The notes under the pieces are model-generated. The model saw nothing but the letters and a program-made list of their open reading frames with translations, had not been told where the DNA came from and searched no databases. This document shows positions 34,780 to 45,557 of a DNA stretch of 64,000 nucleotides, piece after piece. The stretch comes from Sandaracinus amylolyticus (GTDB lineage Bacteria; Myxococcota_A; Polyangia; Polyangiales; Sandaracinaceae). The position numbers and the translations under genes are program-made. Every line of letters starts with the position of its first letter. The stretch's first letter is position 1. The DNA is taken from NCBI RefSeq assembly GCF_000737325.1, contig NZ_CP011125.1, positions 806,001-870,000 on the forward strand. Direction: 5' to 3'.

Positions 34780-35955
34780 GTGGAGGGGACCACGGGGGCG
34801 TGGCTCGGGCGCTACCTCGAGCCCGACACGATCCGCAGCGACGGCGCGTTCGCGCGCTTCGCCACGCGCAGGCTCGAGGACGGCGCGGCGTGCGTCGTGA
34901 TCACCGGCGCCGGCGGCGCGCTCGCCGAGCTCGCGCGCGCTCATCGCGAGGTGCTGCACCCGTCGATCCCACCCGTCACGCACCAGGGCGATCTCTTCGT
35001 GGAGCTCGCGAGCGATGCGCGCATCGACGGGATCGAGCTCGTCGCGCGCTGCATCGCGCAGCGGCGGACGCTCGAGCACGCGCAGCTCGACGCGCTGGTG
35101 ATCGCGACCGTCGACGCGCTGCGCGCGGCCGCGTCGTGCGGTCGCTTCGCGGGACGGCTCTCGCTCGCGAGCCTCTTGGTGTCGGCGCGCGGGGAGCTCG
35201 CGCTGATCGGGCTCGGGCATCGCGTCGCGGTCGACGACGAGCGCGGCGCGATCGCGGTGGCGCACGCGGTGTTCCAGGCGCCCGAGGTCGGCGCCGGCGG
35301 CGCGGCGAGCGCATCGGGCGATCTGATCGCCTGCTGGCAGCTGTGGAAGGCGTTGCTCGCGCTCGCCGAGCTCCCCGACCCGCTCGCTCGTGCGCTGCGC
35401 GGTGAGCCGCGCGACGAGGACGCGCCGATCGCCGCGGCGCTGCGCGAGATGGAGCGCTGGGCGAGCGAGAGCGCGGATCGGCGCGCCGGCTACGACGAGG
35501 GCCAGCGTCGCTGGGCCGCGCTGCGCGCCGCGATCGGCGTCGAGCCCGACCCCGAGGGCCTGTCGCGCGTGCTCGGCGACGTCGCGCTCGGTCTCGATCC
35601 CGCGCTCCGGCTCGACGAGTGGGGCGAGGCCACGGAGGAGAGCGTCGCGCTCGGCCCCGCCGGCGCGTGGATCGACACCGCGCGCGGCGAGCGCGTGAAG
35701 CTCGGCCCCGCGCTGCGCAACGTGCTCGCGCTCCTGCTGCAGCGTCACGCGGAGGACCCCGGGCGCACCACGTCGACGTGGGAGCTCCTCGAGATCGGCT
35801 GGCCGGGCGAGTCGATCCAGCCCGACGCCGGCGCGAACCGCGTGTACGCGACGATCCGCAGGCTGCGCAACATGGGGCTGCGCGGCGTGATCGAGCGGCA
35901 CGACGACGGCTATCGCATCGTGCCCGGGGCGCAGATCACCTGGATCCAGGAGTAG
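34780..35955 (+). CDS. Pseudokinase-like domain fused to a winged-helix DNA-binding domain
   Basis: 391 residues. Residues ~10-200 follow the layout of a protein kinase fold but lack catalytic residues: HREVLHPSIPPV resembles the strand before the hinge, RLSLASLLVSARGELALIGLGH (127-147) sits where HRD...DFG should be, and FQAPEV (165-170) then GDLIACWQLWKALL mirror the APE and helix F segments. Residues ~290-385 look like an OmpR/PhoB-type winged helix (WELLEIGWPGESI, AGANRVYATIRRLRNMGL, DDGYRI). I infer a transcription factor with a dead kinase domain. It is convergent with a kinase-ATPase gene. GTG start; no better one seen. Confidence 0.6.
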   Translation: MEGTTGAWLGRYLEPDTIRSDGAFARFATRRLEDGAACVVITGAGGALAELARAHREVLHPSIPPVTHQGDLFVELASDARIDGIELVARCIAQRRTLEHAQLDALVIATVDALRAAASCGRFAGRLSLASLLVSARGELALIGLGHRVAVDDERGAIAVAHAVFQAPEVGAGGAASASGDLIACWQLWKALLALAELPDPLARALRGEPRDEDAPIAAALREMERWASESADRRAGYDEGQRRWAALRAAIGVEPDPEGLSRVLGDVALGLDPALRLDEWGEATEESVALGPAGAWIDTARGERVKLGPALRNVLALLLQRHAEDPGRTTSTWELLEIGWPGESIQPDAGANRVYATIRRLRNMGLRGVIERHDDGYRIVPGAQITWIQE

Positions 35956-35966
35956 TCGGAGTTCTC

Positions 35967-35989
35967 GAACGATCCGCGCCGGGTCGTTC
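35967..35989. terminator. 9-bp stem-loop at a convergent junction
   Basis: GAACGATCC (35967-35975) pairs with GGGTCGTTC (35981-35989) with one G-U pair and a 5-nt loop. It lies between the pseudokinase stop and the stop of the reverse kinase-ATPase, which it partly covers. Probably bidirectional. Confidence 0.45.
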
Positions 35990-38900
35990 AGGAGATCCGA
36001 ACGCCGGGGAGCAACATCGACGCGAGGCGCGCGGGCGCGCGGACGCGCTCCCGCTCGGCCCACTCGCGTGCCGCCGCGCGATGTCGCGCGTCGTGCGGCG
36101 CGAGCGCGATCCGCGCGGCCGCGGACCACAGGCCGAGCTCGGCGCGATCGAGCGCGTCGATCGTGTCGCCCAGCCGCGCGAGCGCGCGCTCGTGATCCTG
36201 CTTCGCCGCCACGCACGCCGAGAGCATCGACGCGAGCGCACCGGTCCAGGGCCGCGACTCGCGCGCCAGCTGTGCGATGACGAGGCGCGCCCACGCGAGG
36301 CGCGGGGGCGAGCCGATCGCGATCGAGGTCGTCGCGTCCATCACCAGCATGTGCGCACGCGTCCACTGCGTGCGCGCGAGGAGCGAGCGCACGAGCCGGC
36401 CGCGGGTGCGCGCGTAGAGCGCCCGCGCATCGCGCGCGCGTCCTTCGTAGAGCGCGACCGCGACGCGTCCCCACAGATCGAACCAGCTCTGCACCACGAA
36501 CCCGCGCGCTCCGAAGCCGTCCATCGCCGCGTCGAGATCGGCGTGCGCGCGCCGCGGATCGTCGGCCGCGAGCCAGCGCAGGATCATCAAGCCCTGGCGG
36601 TGGTTCGTCAGCGCGTAGCGCTCTCCGCGCTGCTCGGCGACGCGCTCGTGCTCGGCGAGCCGGTGCGCCAGCGCGTCGAGCCGTCCTTCGATCGCGAGCG
36701 TCGCGTTCGCGAACGTCTGCGCGGTGGCGATCTCCTTCGCCGTGCCGATCGTCTCGCGCGCGAAGATCGCCTCGGCGCGCTCGCAGTGCGCGCGGGCGCG
36801 CGCGTTGTGGCCGAGGTGGAACTCGGTGAGCGCCGAGGCCGCCTCGAAGCATCCGCGCGCGTACGCGTCGCCGTGTGCCTCGGTGAGGGCGCGCGCGTGC
36901 GCGAGCACCGCGCGCGTGTGCGCCTCGGCAGGCCCTGCTTCGTTCGCGAGGAACGCGACGTGCCACGAGAGCGTCGCGGCGAGCCTCCTCCGATCGCCGA
37001 TCGCGAGCGTGCGGTGCAGCGCCTCGCTCATCAGGTCCGCGGAGCGGATCGAGTCGACGACCGAGAGCCCGACGGCGCCCGACATGCACGCATCGATGCG
37101 TCGCAGCTCGGCGGGATCGGGCGTGCGCTCGGCGCTCGGCGCGAGCCCGTGGCGGAGGATGCGCACGCGGTTCGCGATCAGCGTCGCGATCGCGTGCATC
37201 GGAGAGCGGCGGACGACGACGCCCGACAGCGCGAGCACCTCGTCGAGCAGCGCCGTGCCCTCGGCGAAGAACCCCGAGCGCAGCAGCTGCTCGGCCGCGC
37301 GCCGGCGAAGATCGAGGCGGCGATCGGGATCGCGCTCGCCCCGCTCCGCGTCGAGGTACGCGCTCGCGGCGTCGCGCCCTCGCCCCGCGTGCGCGAGCGC
37401 GTCCCCGAGCGCGACCCGCAGCGTGCGCGTGTGATCGTCGTCCTCGGCGCGGTGCGCGATCGCGAACCGATAGAGCTCCGCCGCGCGCGCGAACGCGAGC
37501 GCCTGTGCGGCGCGATGCGCGCCCGACTCGGCGAACGACGCGGCGCGCTCGAGCTCCCCGGCGCCCTCGAGGTGCCGGCAGATCCACACCGGATCGATCC
37601 CGGGGCGTGCCTCGAGGACGCGCGCGAGCGCGCGGTGCACCTCGCGTCGCCGTGACGCCTCGAGCTCGTCCGCGACGATCTCGCGCACGCGATCGTGGTA
37701 CGGCTCGATCTCGCTCGCGCCGTCGGCACCGGGACGCGAGCGCGCGAGGCGCGACGTCGTGAGCGCGCGCAGCACCCCGACGTCGGCGCGCGTTCCCGCC
37801 GCGGCCGCGACGAGCTCCGGCGAGAGCGGATGCCCCGCGATGCACAGCGTCTCGACCATCGCGCGCGCGCCGGGATCGAGCGTCGCGATGCGGCGGCGGA
37901 GCGCGGCCCGCGCGAGCTGATCGGGATCGGTCGCGTCGTCGTCGCCACCGGCGAGCGCGAGCGCCTCGAGCAGGAACGGCGATCCACCGCTGCGCGCGAC
38001 CTCGCGCGCGTGACGCGACGGATCGATCCCGAGCGCGTCCGCGAGCGCCGCGGCCTCGATCGCGTCGAGCGGAGGCACGTCGATCGTCGCGACGTCGAGC
38101 GACGCGAGGTGCGCCAGCGCGGGACCGCGCGCTTCGTCGCGGTGCGCCGCGATCACGCACACGCGCGCCGCCCCGAGCGCGGTGAGCGCGTCGTGGAGGA
38201 GACGCGCACCGTCCTCGTCGGCCCACTGCAGGTCGTCGATCGCGATCACGACGGTGCGCCGCGCCGCGATCTGCCGCAGCAGCGACGCGAGCGCCGCGCC
38301 GATGCGACGACGGCGCTCGCTGGGATCGAGCGGCGCCTGCCGCGACGCGGGCGCGTCGGCCGCGTCGAGCACCGAGCGGAACACCGGGAACGCCTCGACG
38401 AGCGCGATCACGTCCCCGAGATCGTGCAGCTCGTCGCGCAGCGCATCGTCGCTCGCGAGGCGCCGCGCCAGCGCGTCGAGCACCGCGTCGAGCGTCGCGT
38501 ACGGCACCGTCTCGTGCTCCGAGCAGCGCCCGCGAAGCACCAGCGTGGTCGCGGCGTCGACGCGCGCGAGCACGCGATCGAGCAGCGTGCTCTTGCCGAT
38601 CCCCGCGGGGCCTCGGAGGAAGCGCACGACGGGCGTGCCACGATCGGCCCGCGCGAGCGCCGCGGCGAGCTCGCTCGCGAGCCCGGCGCGCCCGACGAAG
38701 GTGCGCGCGACCGCGAGCGAGGGTTGCGCCACGCGCTGCGCGAGCCGTGCGGTCAGCTCGCGCGCGTCGGGCCGTGTCTCGGGATCGGGATCGAGCAGCG
38801 CGTCGATCGCGCTCGCGAGCTCCGCGTCCACGTGCGGCGCCACCTCGCGCACCCCCGGCGCGCGCTGCATCAGCTTGCTCGCGAGGATCGCCGTCGCGTG

Positions 38901-39545
38901 GCCCTCGAACGGACGGCGCCCGGTGAGCATCTCGAAGCCGAGCACGCCGAGCGCGTAGAGATCGCTCTTCGGGCTCGGCGCGCGCCCGCGCATCAGCTCG
39001 GGCGCGACGTACGCGGGTGTGCCCGCCGGCGCCGCGCGGGCCGCGAGCGACGCGTCCGCCAGCGCGAGCCCGAAGTCGAGCAGCACCGGCGTGCCGCGCG
39101 CGTCCACCCACGCGTTCGACGGCTTCAGGTCGCGATGCACGATCCCGCTCTCGTGGAGCGCGGCGAGCCCCGCGGTGAGCCCGGCGAGCACCTCTCGCGC
39201 GCTCTCTCTGCCGTGGCGCTCCACGTGCGTGAGCACGTCCACGCCGCGCACCAGCTGCATCGTGAAGAAGCAGGCTCCGTCGCGCACGAAGAGCTCGTGG
39301 AACGCGACGACGTTCGGATGGCTCACCGACGCGAGCGTGCGGAACTCGTCCTTCAGCGCGAGCAGCGCGTGCGCGTCGAGCTCGTGCGGAACCTTCAGCG
39401 CGACGCGCGTGCGCTGCGCGCGATCGAACGCGCGGAACACCGAGGCGTACGCGCCCGCGCCGAGCTTCTGCTCGATCTCGAAGCGTCCGTCCGCGCCCGT
39501 GACCGAGCGGAGGACGTGGGCGATCGACGCTCCGTCGCGCTGCAT
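35988..39545 (-). CDS. Serine/threonine kinase fused to AAA-type ATPase and TPR-like region (PknK-like)
   Basis: 1185 residues. The kinase domain (about 20-270) has glycine loop LGAGAYASVF, Lys51 in VALKVP, HRDLKPSN with Asp139, DFG Asp157 and APE, so it looks active. Next, a predicted ATPase (about 280-560) with FVGRAGLASEL, Walker A GPAGIGKST at 312-320 and Walker B VVIAIDDLQWADED. The last ~550 residues are helical repeats resembling TPRs. This is the PknK/'predicted ATPase' layout common in myxobacteria for signal integration. No C-terminal DNA-binding domain is visible, so output may pass by phosphorylation. It directly follows (0 bp) the ATP-grasp gene in one operon. Confidence 0.9.
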   Translation of the reverse strand: MQRDGASIAHVLRSVTGADGRFEIEQKLGAGAYASVFRAFDRAQRTRVALKVPHELDAHALLALKDEFRTLASVSHPNVVAFHELFVRDGACFFTMQLVRGVDVLTHVERHGRESAREVLAGLTAGLAALHESGIVHRDLKPSNAWVDARGTPVLLDFGLALADASLAARAAPAGTPAYVAPELMRGRAPSPKSDLYALGVLGFEMLTGRRPFEGHATAILASKLMQRAPGVREVAPHVDAELASAIDALLDPDPETRPDARELTARLAQRVAQPSLAVARTFVGRAGLASELAAALARADRGTPVVRFLRGPAGIGKSTLLDRVLARVDAATTLVLRGRCSEHETVPYATLDAVLDALARRLASDDALRDELHDLGDVIALVEAFPVFRSVLDAADAPASRQAPLDPSERRRRIGAALASLLRQIAARRTVVIAIDDLQWADEDGARLLHDALTALGAARVCVIAAHRDEARGPALAHLASLDVATIDVPPLDAIEAAALADALGIDPSRHAREVARSGGSPFLLEALALAGGDDDATDPDQLARAALRRRIATLDPGARAMVETLCIAGHPLSPELVAAAAGTRADVGVLRALTTSRLARSRPGADGASEIEPYHDRVREIVADELEASRRREVHRALARVLEARPGIDPVWICRHLEGAGELERAASFAESGAHRAAQALAFARAAELYRFAIAHRAEDDDHTRTLRVALGDALAHAGRGRDAASAYLDAERGERDPDRRLDLRRRAAEQLLRSGFFAEGTALLDEVLALSGVVVRRSPMHAIATLIANRVRILRHGLAPSAERTPDPAELRRIDACMSGAVGLSVVDSIRSADLMSEALHRTLAIGDRRRLAATLSWHVAFLANEAGPAEAHTRAVLAHARALTEAHGDAYARGCFEAASALTEFHLGHNARARAHCERAEAIFARETIGTAKEIATAQTFANATLAIEGRLDALAHRLAEHERVAEQRGERYALTNHRQGLMILRWLAADDPRRAHADLDAAMDGFGARGFVVQSWFDLWGRVAVALYEGRARDARALYARTRGRLVRSLLARTQWTRAHMLVMDATTSIAIGSPPRLAWARLVIAQLARESRPWTGALASMLSACVAAKQDHERALARLGDTIDALDRAELGLWSAAARIALAPHDARHRAAAREWAERERVRAPARLASMLLPGVRIS

Positions 39546-40763
39546 CTACTCCGCGTACATCGTGATGTCGGTCGCGGCGAGCGTCGCCATGCGCACCGTC
39601 TCGTCCCAGTCGGGATGGCGCACGACCACGTGCCCGTCGGAGAGCAGCGTCTGCTTCCAGTTGCGGCGCGGCGTGCCCGGGCGGAGCAGCGCGTCCTCGA
39701 CGACGTAGGGCGCGCACGCGCGCTTCCACGCCTCGAGCCCCTCGATGCGCGTGATGCGTCCCTGCCCCTTCGCGCGCTTGAACACGATCGCGACGTTGAA
39801 CTTGCGCTCCGTGCGCCCCTCGAACGCGTGCCAGCACACCGCGCGCGCCCACTCGCGGAAGAGGTCGACGTCGGACGTGTAGTTCATCTGATCGACGAGG
39901 TGCGCGCCGCCCGGACGACACCCGATCTCGCCGAACACCGCCTCGCCCTTCGGCGTGAGGAACCACTCCATGTGCGTGAACCCGTCGCCCATCCCGAGCG
40001 CGCGCAGCACGTCGCGACCGAGCGCGACGCCGGGCTGCAGCTTGCGCTGGCCGAGGTCGCGCACCGTGACGATCACCGGGCTGATCCACTCGTGGGTGCG
40101 CGCCTCGAGCGGCTTCGGCAGGTAGCGCGCGACGTTCTCGTAGACCGGCGCGCCGCCGATGCAGACCGTGTCGTACGTGTGCTCCTCGCCCTCGACGTAC
40201 TCCTCGACGCTCGCCTCGACGACGTGGTCCATCTTCGCGAGCGCGCTCTCGAGCTCCGCGCTCGACGCGACGCGATAGGTGTCCGCGCTCCCCGCGCCCG
40301 AGATCGGCTTGATCACGACGGGGAACCCGATGCGCTCGGCGGCCTCGCGCGCCTCGGAGGCCGTGCGGATGCGGAACGCACGCGGCACCCGCAGCCCCGC
40401 GGCCGCGACGCGCTCCTTCATCAGCTGCTTGTCGCGGAACGCGCGCACCGTGTCCACGCTCATCCCGGGCACGCCCCAGCGCTCGCGCATCCGCGCGGCG
40501 AGCACGACGAGCGGCTCCCAGTTCGCCAGCACCCGATCGATCTCGCGCCCGCGCAGCCACGCCGAGACGCGCTCGATCACGTCGTCCTCGTCCATGATGC
40601 GCGGCACCTGCAGGTAGTCGTGCAGGTGCGGTCGCACGTCGCGGGGCAGCGCCTCGCGCGGTGTGTCGCCGACCCCGAAGACCTGCGCGCCGACCTCGGC
40701 GAGGCCTCGCGTGTACTGCTGCATCTCGGGGGGATAGGACGGCGAGAGGAAGACGACGCGCAT
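39546..40763 (-). CDS. ATP-grasp enzyme (paralogue A)
   Basis: 405 residues. An N-terminal Rossmann-like part (RVVFLSPSYPPEMQQYTRGLAEVG) is followed by the ATP-grasp core: FRDKQLMKERVAAAGLRVP, FPVVIKPISGAGSADTYRV (ATP Lys), VEEYVEGEEHTYDTV and metal site GFTHMEWF...GEIGCRPGG. Such enzymes join a carboxylate to an amine or thiol through an acyl phosphate; the substrate is unknown. It shares these blocks with the genes at 40835 and 56165. The stop codon abuts the kinase-ATPase start. It is divergent from paralogue B. Confidence 0.85.
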   Translation of the reverse strand: MRVVFLSPSYPPEMQQYTRGLAEVGAQVFGVGDTPREALPRDVRPHLHDYLQVPRIMDEDDVIERVSAWLRGREIDRVLANWEPLVVLAARMRERWGVPGMSVDTVRAFRDKQLMKERVAAAGLRVPRAFRIRTASEAREAAERIGFPVVIKPISGAGSADTYRVASSAELESALAKMDHVVEASVEEYVEGEEHTYDTVCIGGAPVYENVARYLPKPLEARTHEWISPVIVTVRDLGQRKLQPGVALGRDVLRALGMGDGFTHMEWFLTPKGEAVFGEIGCRPGGAHLVDQMNYTSDVDLFREWARAVCWHAFEGRTERKFNVAIVFKRAKGQGRITRIEGLEAWKRACAPYVVEDALLRPGTPRRNWKQTLLSDGHVVVRHPDWDETVRMATLAATDITMYAE

Positions 40764-40834
40764 CGCGGTCCGACGTTAACACGACGCCACGCGCGATTGA
40801 CGTCCTCCGCGCCGACCGTCGATGCTGCACGCAG

Positions 40835-42064
40835 ATGCCGCGCAACCTGATCTTCGTCGCGCCGTTCCCGCTCGAGACCACGATGCGCTTCGCGCGCGCG
40901 CTGCCTCGGCTCCGCTCTGTCGGGGCCGGCGACGTGCGCGTCCTCGCGATCATGCAGGAGCCGCCCAAGGGCGACGACGCGCGCGTCTTCGACGACGTGG
41001 TGCGAGTGAGCGACGCGCTCTCCGCGCGCGACCTGATCGAGGCGACGCAGCTGCTCGCGTCGCGGCACGGCCCGCCTCATCGCGTGCTCGGCATCCTCGA
41101 GGCCGTGCAGGTGCAGCTCGCCGCGGTGCGCGCGCACTTCGGCGTGCCGGGCACCGACGTGCGCACCGCCGATCTCTTCCGCGACAAGGCGCGCATGAAG
41201 GACGCGCTGCGCGCCGCGGGCCTGCCGTGCGCGCGCCATCGGCTGCTCGCGAGCATGCGTGACGCGGAGGACTTCGCGCGCGAGGTCGGCTTCCCGATGG
41301 TGCTCAAGCCGCCCGCCGGCATGGGCGCCAAGGCGACGTTCCGCGTGAGCGCGATCGACCAGCTGCGCGGCGCGATCGACGGCATGCGCGTCAGCGCGCA
41401 GAAGCCGATGCTCGCCGAGGAGTTCCTGCGCGGCCGCGAGCACAGCTTCGAGACGATCACGACCGGCGGACAGGTGCGCTTCCACTCGGTCTCCGAGTAC
41501 TTCCCGACGCCGCTCGAGGTGCTCGAGAACCCGTGGATGCAGTGGTGCTGCGTCCTGCCGCGCGAGCTGACGCGCGAGCACGACGACGCGCGGGAGGTCG
41601 GCGTCGCCGCGATCCGCGCGCTCGGTCTCGACGACGGCTTCACCCACATGGAGTGGTTCCGCCGCGCCGACGGATCGATCGCGATCGGCGAGATCGCGCA
41701 GCGCCCGCCGGGCGCGAACATCACGCGCATGACCGGCCTCGCGCACGACTTCGATCCCTACCTCGCGTGGGCGCGCGCGGTGGTCGACGGCGGGTTCGAC
41801 GGGCCGTACGAGCGACGCTGGTCGGTCGGCTGCGCGTTCTTGCGCGGCATGGGCCGCGGCCGCGTCGCGCGGCTCGAGGGCGTCGACGAGGCGAACGCGA
41901 AGGTGCGCCAGTACGTCGAGGAGGCGAAGCTGCCGACGATCGGCGCGCCGAAGAGCGACTCGTACGAGGGCGACGGCTACGCGATCGTGCGCGCCCGAGA
42001 CACCGACACCGTGAAGAGCGCGCTCAAGACGATCATCGAGACGGTGCGCGTGCACTACGCTTGA
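40835..42064 (+). CDS. ATP-grasp enzyme (paralogue B)
   Basis: 409 residues. Conserved blocks: FRDKARMKDALRAAGLPCARH, FPMVLKPPAGMGAKATFRV, AEEFLRGREHSFETITTGG and GFTHMEWFRRADGSIAIGEI, the last with the acidic metal ligands of the ATP-grasp fold. Family role as for its paralogues: carboxylate activation and ligation. The opening NLIFVAPFPLETTMRFARAL differs from the other two, so it may use a different acceptor. Divergent from paralogue A across a 71 bp gap that must hold both promoters. The following gene (42112) is exported and probably separate. Confidence 0.84.
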   Translation: MPRNLIFVAPFPLETTMRFARALPRLRSVGAGDVRVLAIMQEPPKGDDARVFDDVVRVSDALSARDLIEATQLLASRHGPPHRVLGILEAVQVQLAAVRAHFGVPGTDVRTADLFRDKARMKDALRAAGLPCARHRLLASMRDAEDFAREVGFPMVLKPPAGMGAKATFRVSAIDQLRGAIDGMRVSAQKPMLAEEFLRGREHSFETITTGGQVRFHSVSEYFPTPLEVLENPWMQWCCVLPRELTREHDDAREVGVAAIRALGLDDGFTHMEWFRRADGSIAIGEIAQRPPGANITRMTGLAHDFDPYLAWARAVVDGGFDGPYERRWSVGCAFLRGMGRGRVARLEGVDEANAKVRQYVEEAKLPTIGAPKSDSYEGDGYAIVRARDTDTVKSALKTIIETVRVHYA

Positions 42065-42111
42065 TGTGGGCGTTGCGCGGCGCGCGCGGCCCGCGCATAG
42101 AGCGCGCCGCC

Positions 42112-43044
42112 ATGACCACTGCGATCCCAACGCGCGCCGGCGCTCTTGTCCTCTTCCTGCTCGCGCTCGCGGCATCTCCGTGCCGCGCGCAGACCCCGCC
42201 GGACGTCGTGATCCTCCGCGACGGAACGATGTTCCGCGGCACGCTCGTCGAGCGCGGCGCCCAGCGGGTGATCTTGCTGCTGCCCACCGGCGAGACCCGC
42301 GAGTTCGCGGGCGCCGACGTGGAGAGCGCAGGGCCCGACGTGCCGCCGCCGCCGCCCGTCGTCACGCCTCAGGCGCTCGAGTCGGTGCCCGTGCTCGCTC
42401 CGCCGCCCTCGGTGCGGCTCCACGTCCAGAGCCCCTCGGCGGGCCGCACGCTCCACCGCGTGATCGCCTCGACCGAGGTGCCCCTTCGCGATCAGGTCCA
42501 TCGACCGCGGCTCGACACGATGGAGCCGATCTGCGCTGCGCCGTGCGATCTCGATCTCCCCGCCGGCACCTATCAGTTCGGCGTCTCGGAAGGCACCGGG
42601 AACGCGCATCGCGCCGGCATTCCCGTCCACCTCGACGCGGGCGAGCGCTGGGTCGAGATCGACCACATCGACAACACCGGGACGCGCATCGCGGGATGGT
42701 TGATCGTCATCGCTGGTGGCGGCGCGGGCACCGCGCTCGCGGTGGCGGGAGTGCTTTCCGACGACGGTGTCGACGAGCCCGGCGGATGGGCCGATCACGG
42801 CGGTGGGCTGGGCGACCCGGGCTGGCTCGGGTGGGATCATGGCGTGTGGCTCGGCATCGGCCTGGGCGTCGCGGCCGTCTTCGCGGCGATCGGCGCGTGG
42901 ATGGGCATCACCGACGACGAGGGACGAATCCGCATCGACACGGCGCCTCCCACGGTCGCGCCCCCGCCGGAGGAGCCGGAGCGCGAGGAGCCCGTGCGGC
43001 CCGAGCCCCGCCGCCCCAGAAGCGTGGAGCCCGACGCATATTGA
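42112..43044 (+). CDS. Exported/membrane protein with two C-terminal hydrophobic helices, unknown
   Basis: 310 residues. A signal peptide (GALVLFLLALAASPCRAQ) precedes a short beta domain (VVILRDGTMFRGTLVERGAQRVIL) that resembles an SH3/LSm-like motif seen in myxobacterial envelope proteins. Next comes a PEGA-like part (CDLDLPAGTYQFGVSEG), two hydrophobic helices (AGWLIVIAGGGAGTALAV, WLGIGLGVAAVFAAIGAWM) and a Pro/Glu/Arg-rich tail. ATG 42112 begins the signal peptide. Located 42 bp before the glycogen synthase gene. I do not recognise a specific family. Confidence 0.62.
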   Translation: MTTAIPTRAGALVLFLLALAASPCRAQTPPDVVILRDGTMFRGTLVERGAQRVILLLPTGETREFAGADVESAGPDVPPPPPVVTPQALESVPVLAPPPSVRLHVQSPSAGRTLHRVIASTEVPLRDQVHRPRLDTMEPICAAPCDLDLPAGTYQFGVSEGTGNAHRAGIPVHLDAGERWVEIDHIDNTGTRIAGWLIVIAGGGAGTALAVAGVLSDDGVDEPGGWADHGGGLGDPGWLGWDHGVWLGIGLGVAAVFAAIGAWMGITDDEGRIRIDTAPPTVAPPPEEPEREEPVRPEPRRPRSVEPDAY

Positions 43045-43086
43045 CGCGTCGTCGGGCGCCCGCGGGTGGTGATATTCTCGCCGCGC

Positions 43087-44532
<1,446 letters not shown>

Positions 44533-44541
44533 GCGAACGAC

Positions 44542-45423
44542 CTACGGGGCCGCGCTCGTCCGCTCCGCCGCGTCCCTGCTGGGCGGGACGCCGAAGCGGC
44601 GCGCGTACTCGCGGCTGAACTGGCTCGCGCTCTCGTAGCCGACGTCGAACGCGACGGTGGACACCGACGCGCTGCCGGCCGCGAGCAGCCGTCGCGCCTG
44701 CAGCAGGCGCAGCTCCTTCTGGTACTGGAGCGGCGTGGTCGTCGTGATCTCCTTGAAGTGCTTGTGGAACGAGGCCGGGCTCATCCCGACCTTCTCGGCC
44801 AGCTCGGAGACCGCGATCGGCGCCCGGAAGTCGCGGCGGATGTGGGAGATCGCGCGCCCGATCGCGCTCTCGTAGCTGTCGCGCCGGAGCAGCCGCCGCA
44901 GCATCGCGCCCGAGGGCGACATCAGCACGCGGTAGTGGATCTCCTTCAGGATCAGCGGGCCGAGCACCTTCGCGTCGCTGCCCGACCCCGCGAGCGCGAG
45001 GTAGCGGCCCAGCGCGTCGAGCAGCGGCTCGTCCGCGTCGTGCGTCTCCATCGCGCGGGCGTCCGCCGCGTCGAGGCGCGCGTCCGCCAGCTCGTCGTGG
45101 AGCCCCCTCAGCGTCGCGAGGTCGATGTCGAGCAGCAGCGACAGGTACGGCGCGCGCGTCACCCGCGAGAGCACCGGCAGGTCGTGGCTGACGACGAGAC
45201 AGCGTCCCGCGCCCGCCTCGAAGGTGCTCCCGCCGAGCGTGACCTCCTTCCGCCCTTGGACGATCAGGCAGAAGACGGGCTCGTAGATCGTCGACTCGAA
45301 GGCAGTGCGCCGGTGATGCCGGAGCAGCACCAGACCGGACAGGACCTTCACGGTCTGGGGCGATTCGTCGAGCTGACGGGGCACCAGCCGGAGCGCGCGT
45401 TCCGCGATCGTCTCGACGTCCAT
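44542..45423 (-). CDS. AraC-family transcriptional regulator (AraC_N type)
   Basis: 293 residues. The N-terminal cupin-like AraC_N domain (about 20-170) has [20 protein letters not shown] and [13 protein letters not shown]. The C-terminal double helix-turn-helix (about 190-285) has [39 protein letters not shown] and [18 protein letters not shown]. This subclass commonly controls a divergent aldo-keto reductase or alcohol dehydrogenase in response to aldehydes or oxidants; here the divergent gene is an aldo-keto reductase 134 bp away. Direct repeats between them are the likely binding sites. Confidence 0.92.
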   Translation of the reverse strand: MDVETIAERALRLVPRQLDESPQTVKVLSGLVLLRHHRRTAFESTIYEPVFCLIVQGRKEVTLGGSTFEAGAGRCLVVSHDLPVLSRVTRAPYLSLLLDIDLATLRGLHDELADARLDAADARAMETHDADEPLLDALGRYLALAGSGSDAKVLGPLILKEIHYRVLMSPSGAMLRRLLRRDSYESAIGRAISHIRRDFRAPIAVSELAEKVGMSPASFHKHFKEITTTTPLQYQKELRLLQARRLLAAGSASVSTVAFDVGYESASQFSREYARRFGVPPSRDAAERTSAAP

Positions 45424-45457
45424 TCGCTCAGGGATATCACGATCCCCGCAGGCATAG

Positions 45458-45492
45458 AGGATCGGGCAAGCAGTGGAGAGGAACGGGCAGGC
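45458..45492. promoter_or_regulatory. Two direct repeats 21 bp apart, likely AraC binding sites
   Basis: AGGATCGGGCAAGC (45458-45471) and AGGAACGGGCAGGC (45479-45492) match at 12 of 14 positions and are spaced 21 bp start to start, two helical turns. AraC-family proteins typically bind such direct half-sites. They lie 66 bp upstream of the aldo-keto reductase ATG. Confidence 0.5.
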
Positions 45493-45557
45493 GGCGTCGA
45501 GCCCCTCGTGAGAGAGATGGCGAGCGCTGCATCGCAGCCGCTCGAAGGAGAACCGAC

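Noticed and set aside
33979-40968. A single 2329-residue reverse-strand reading frame
   Set aside because: It lies mostly antisense or out of frame to well-supported genes (TraB, pseudokinase, kinase-ATPase, ATP-grasp). It has a repetitive Arg/Ala-rich composition typical of GC-driven open frames.
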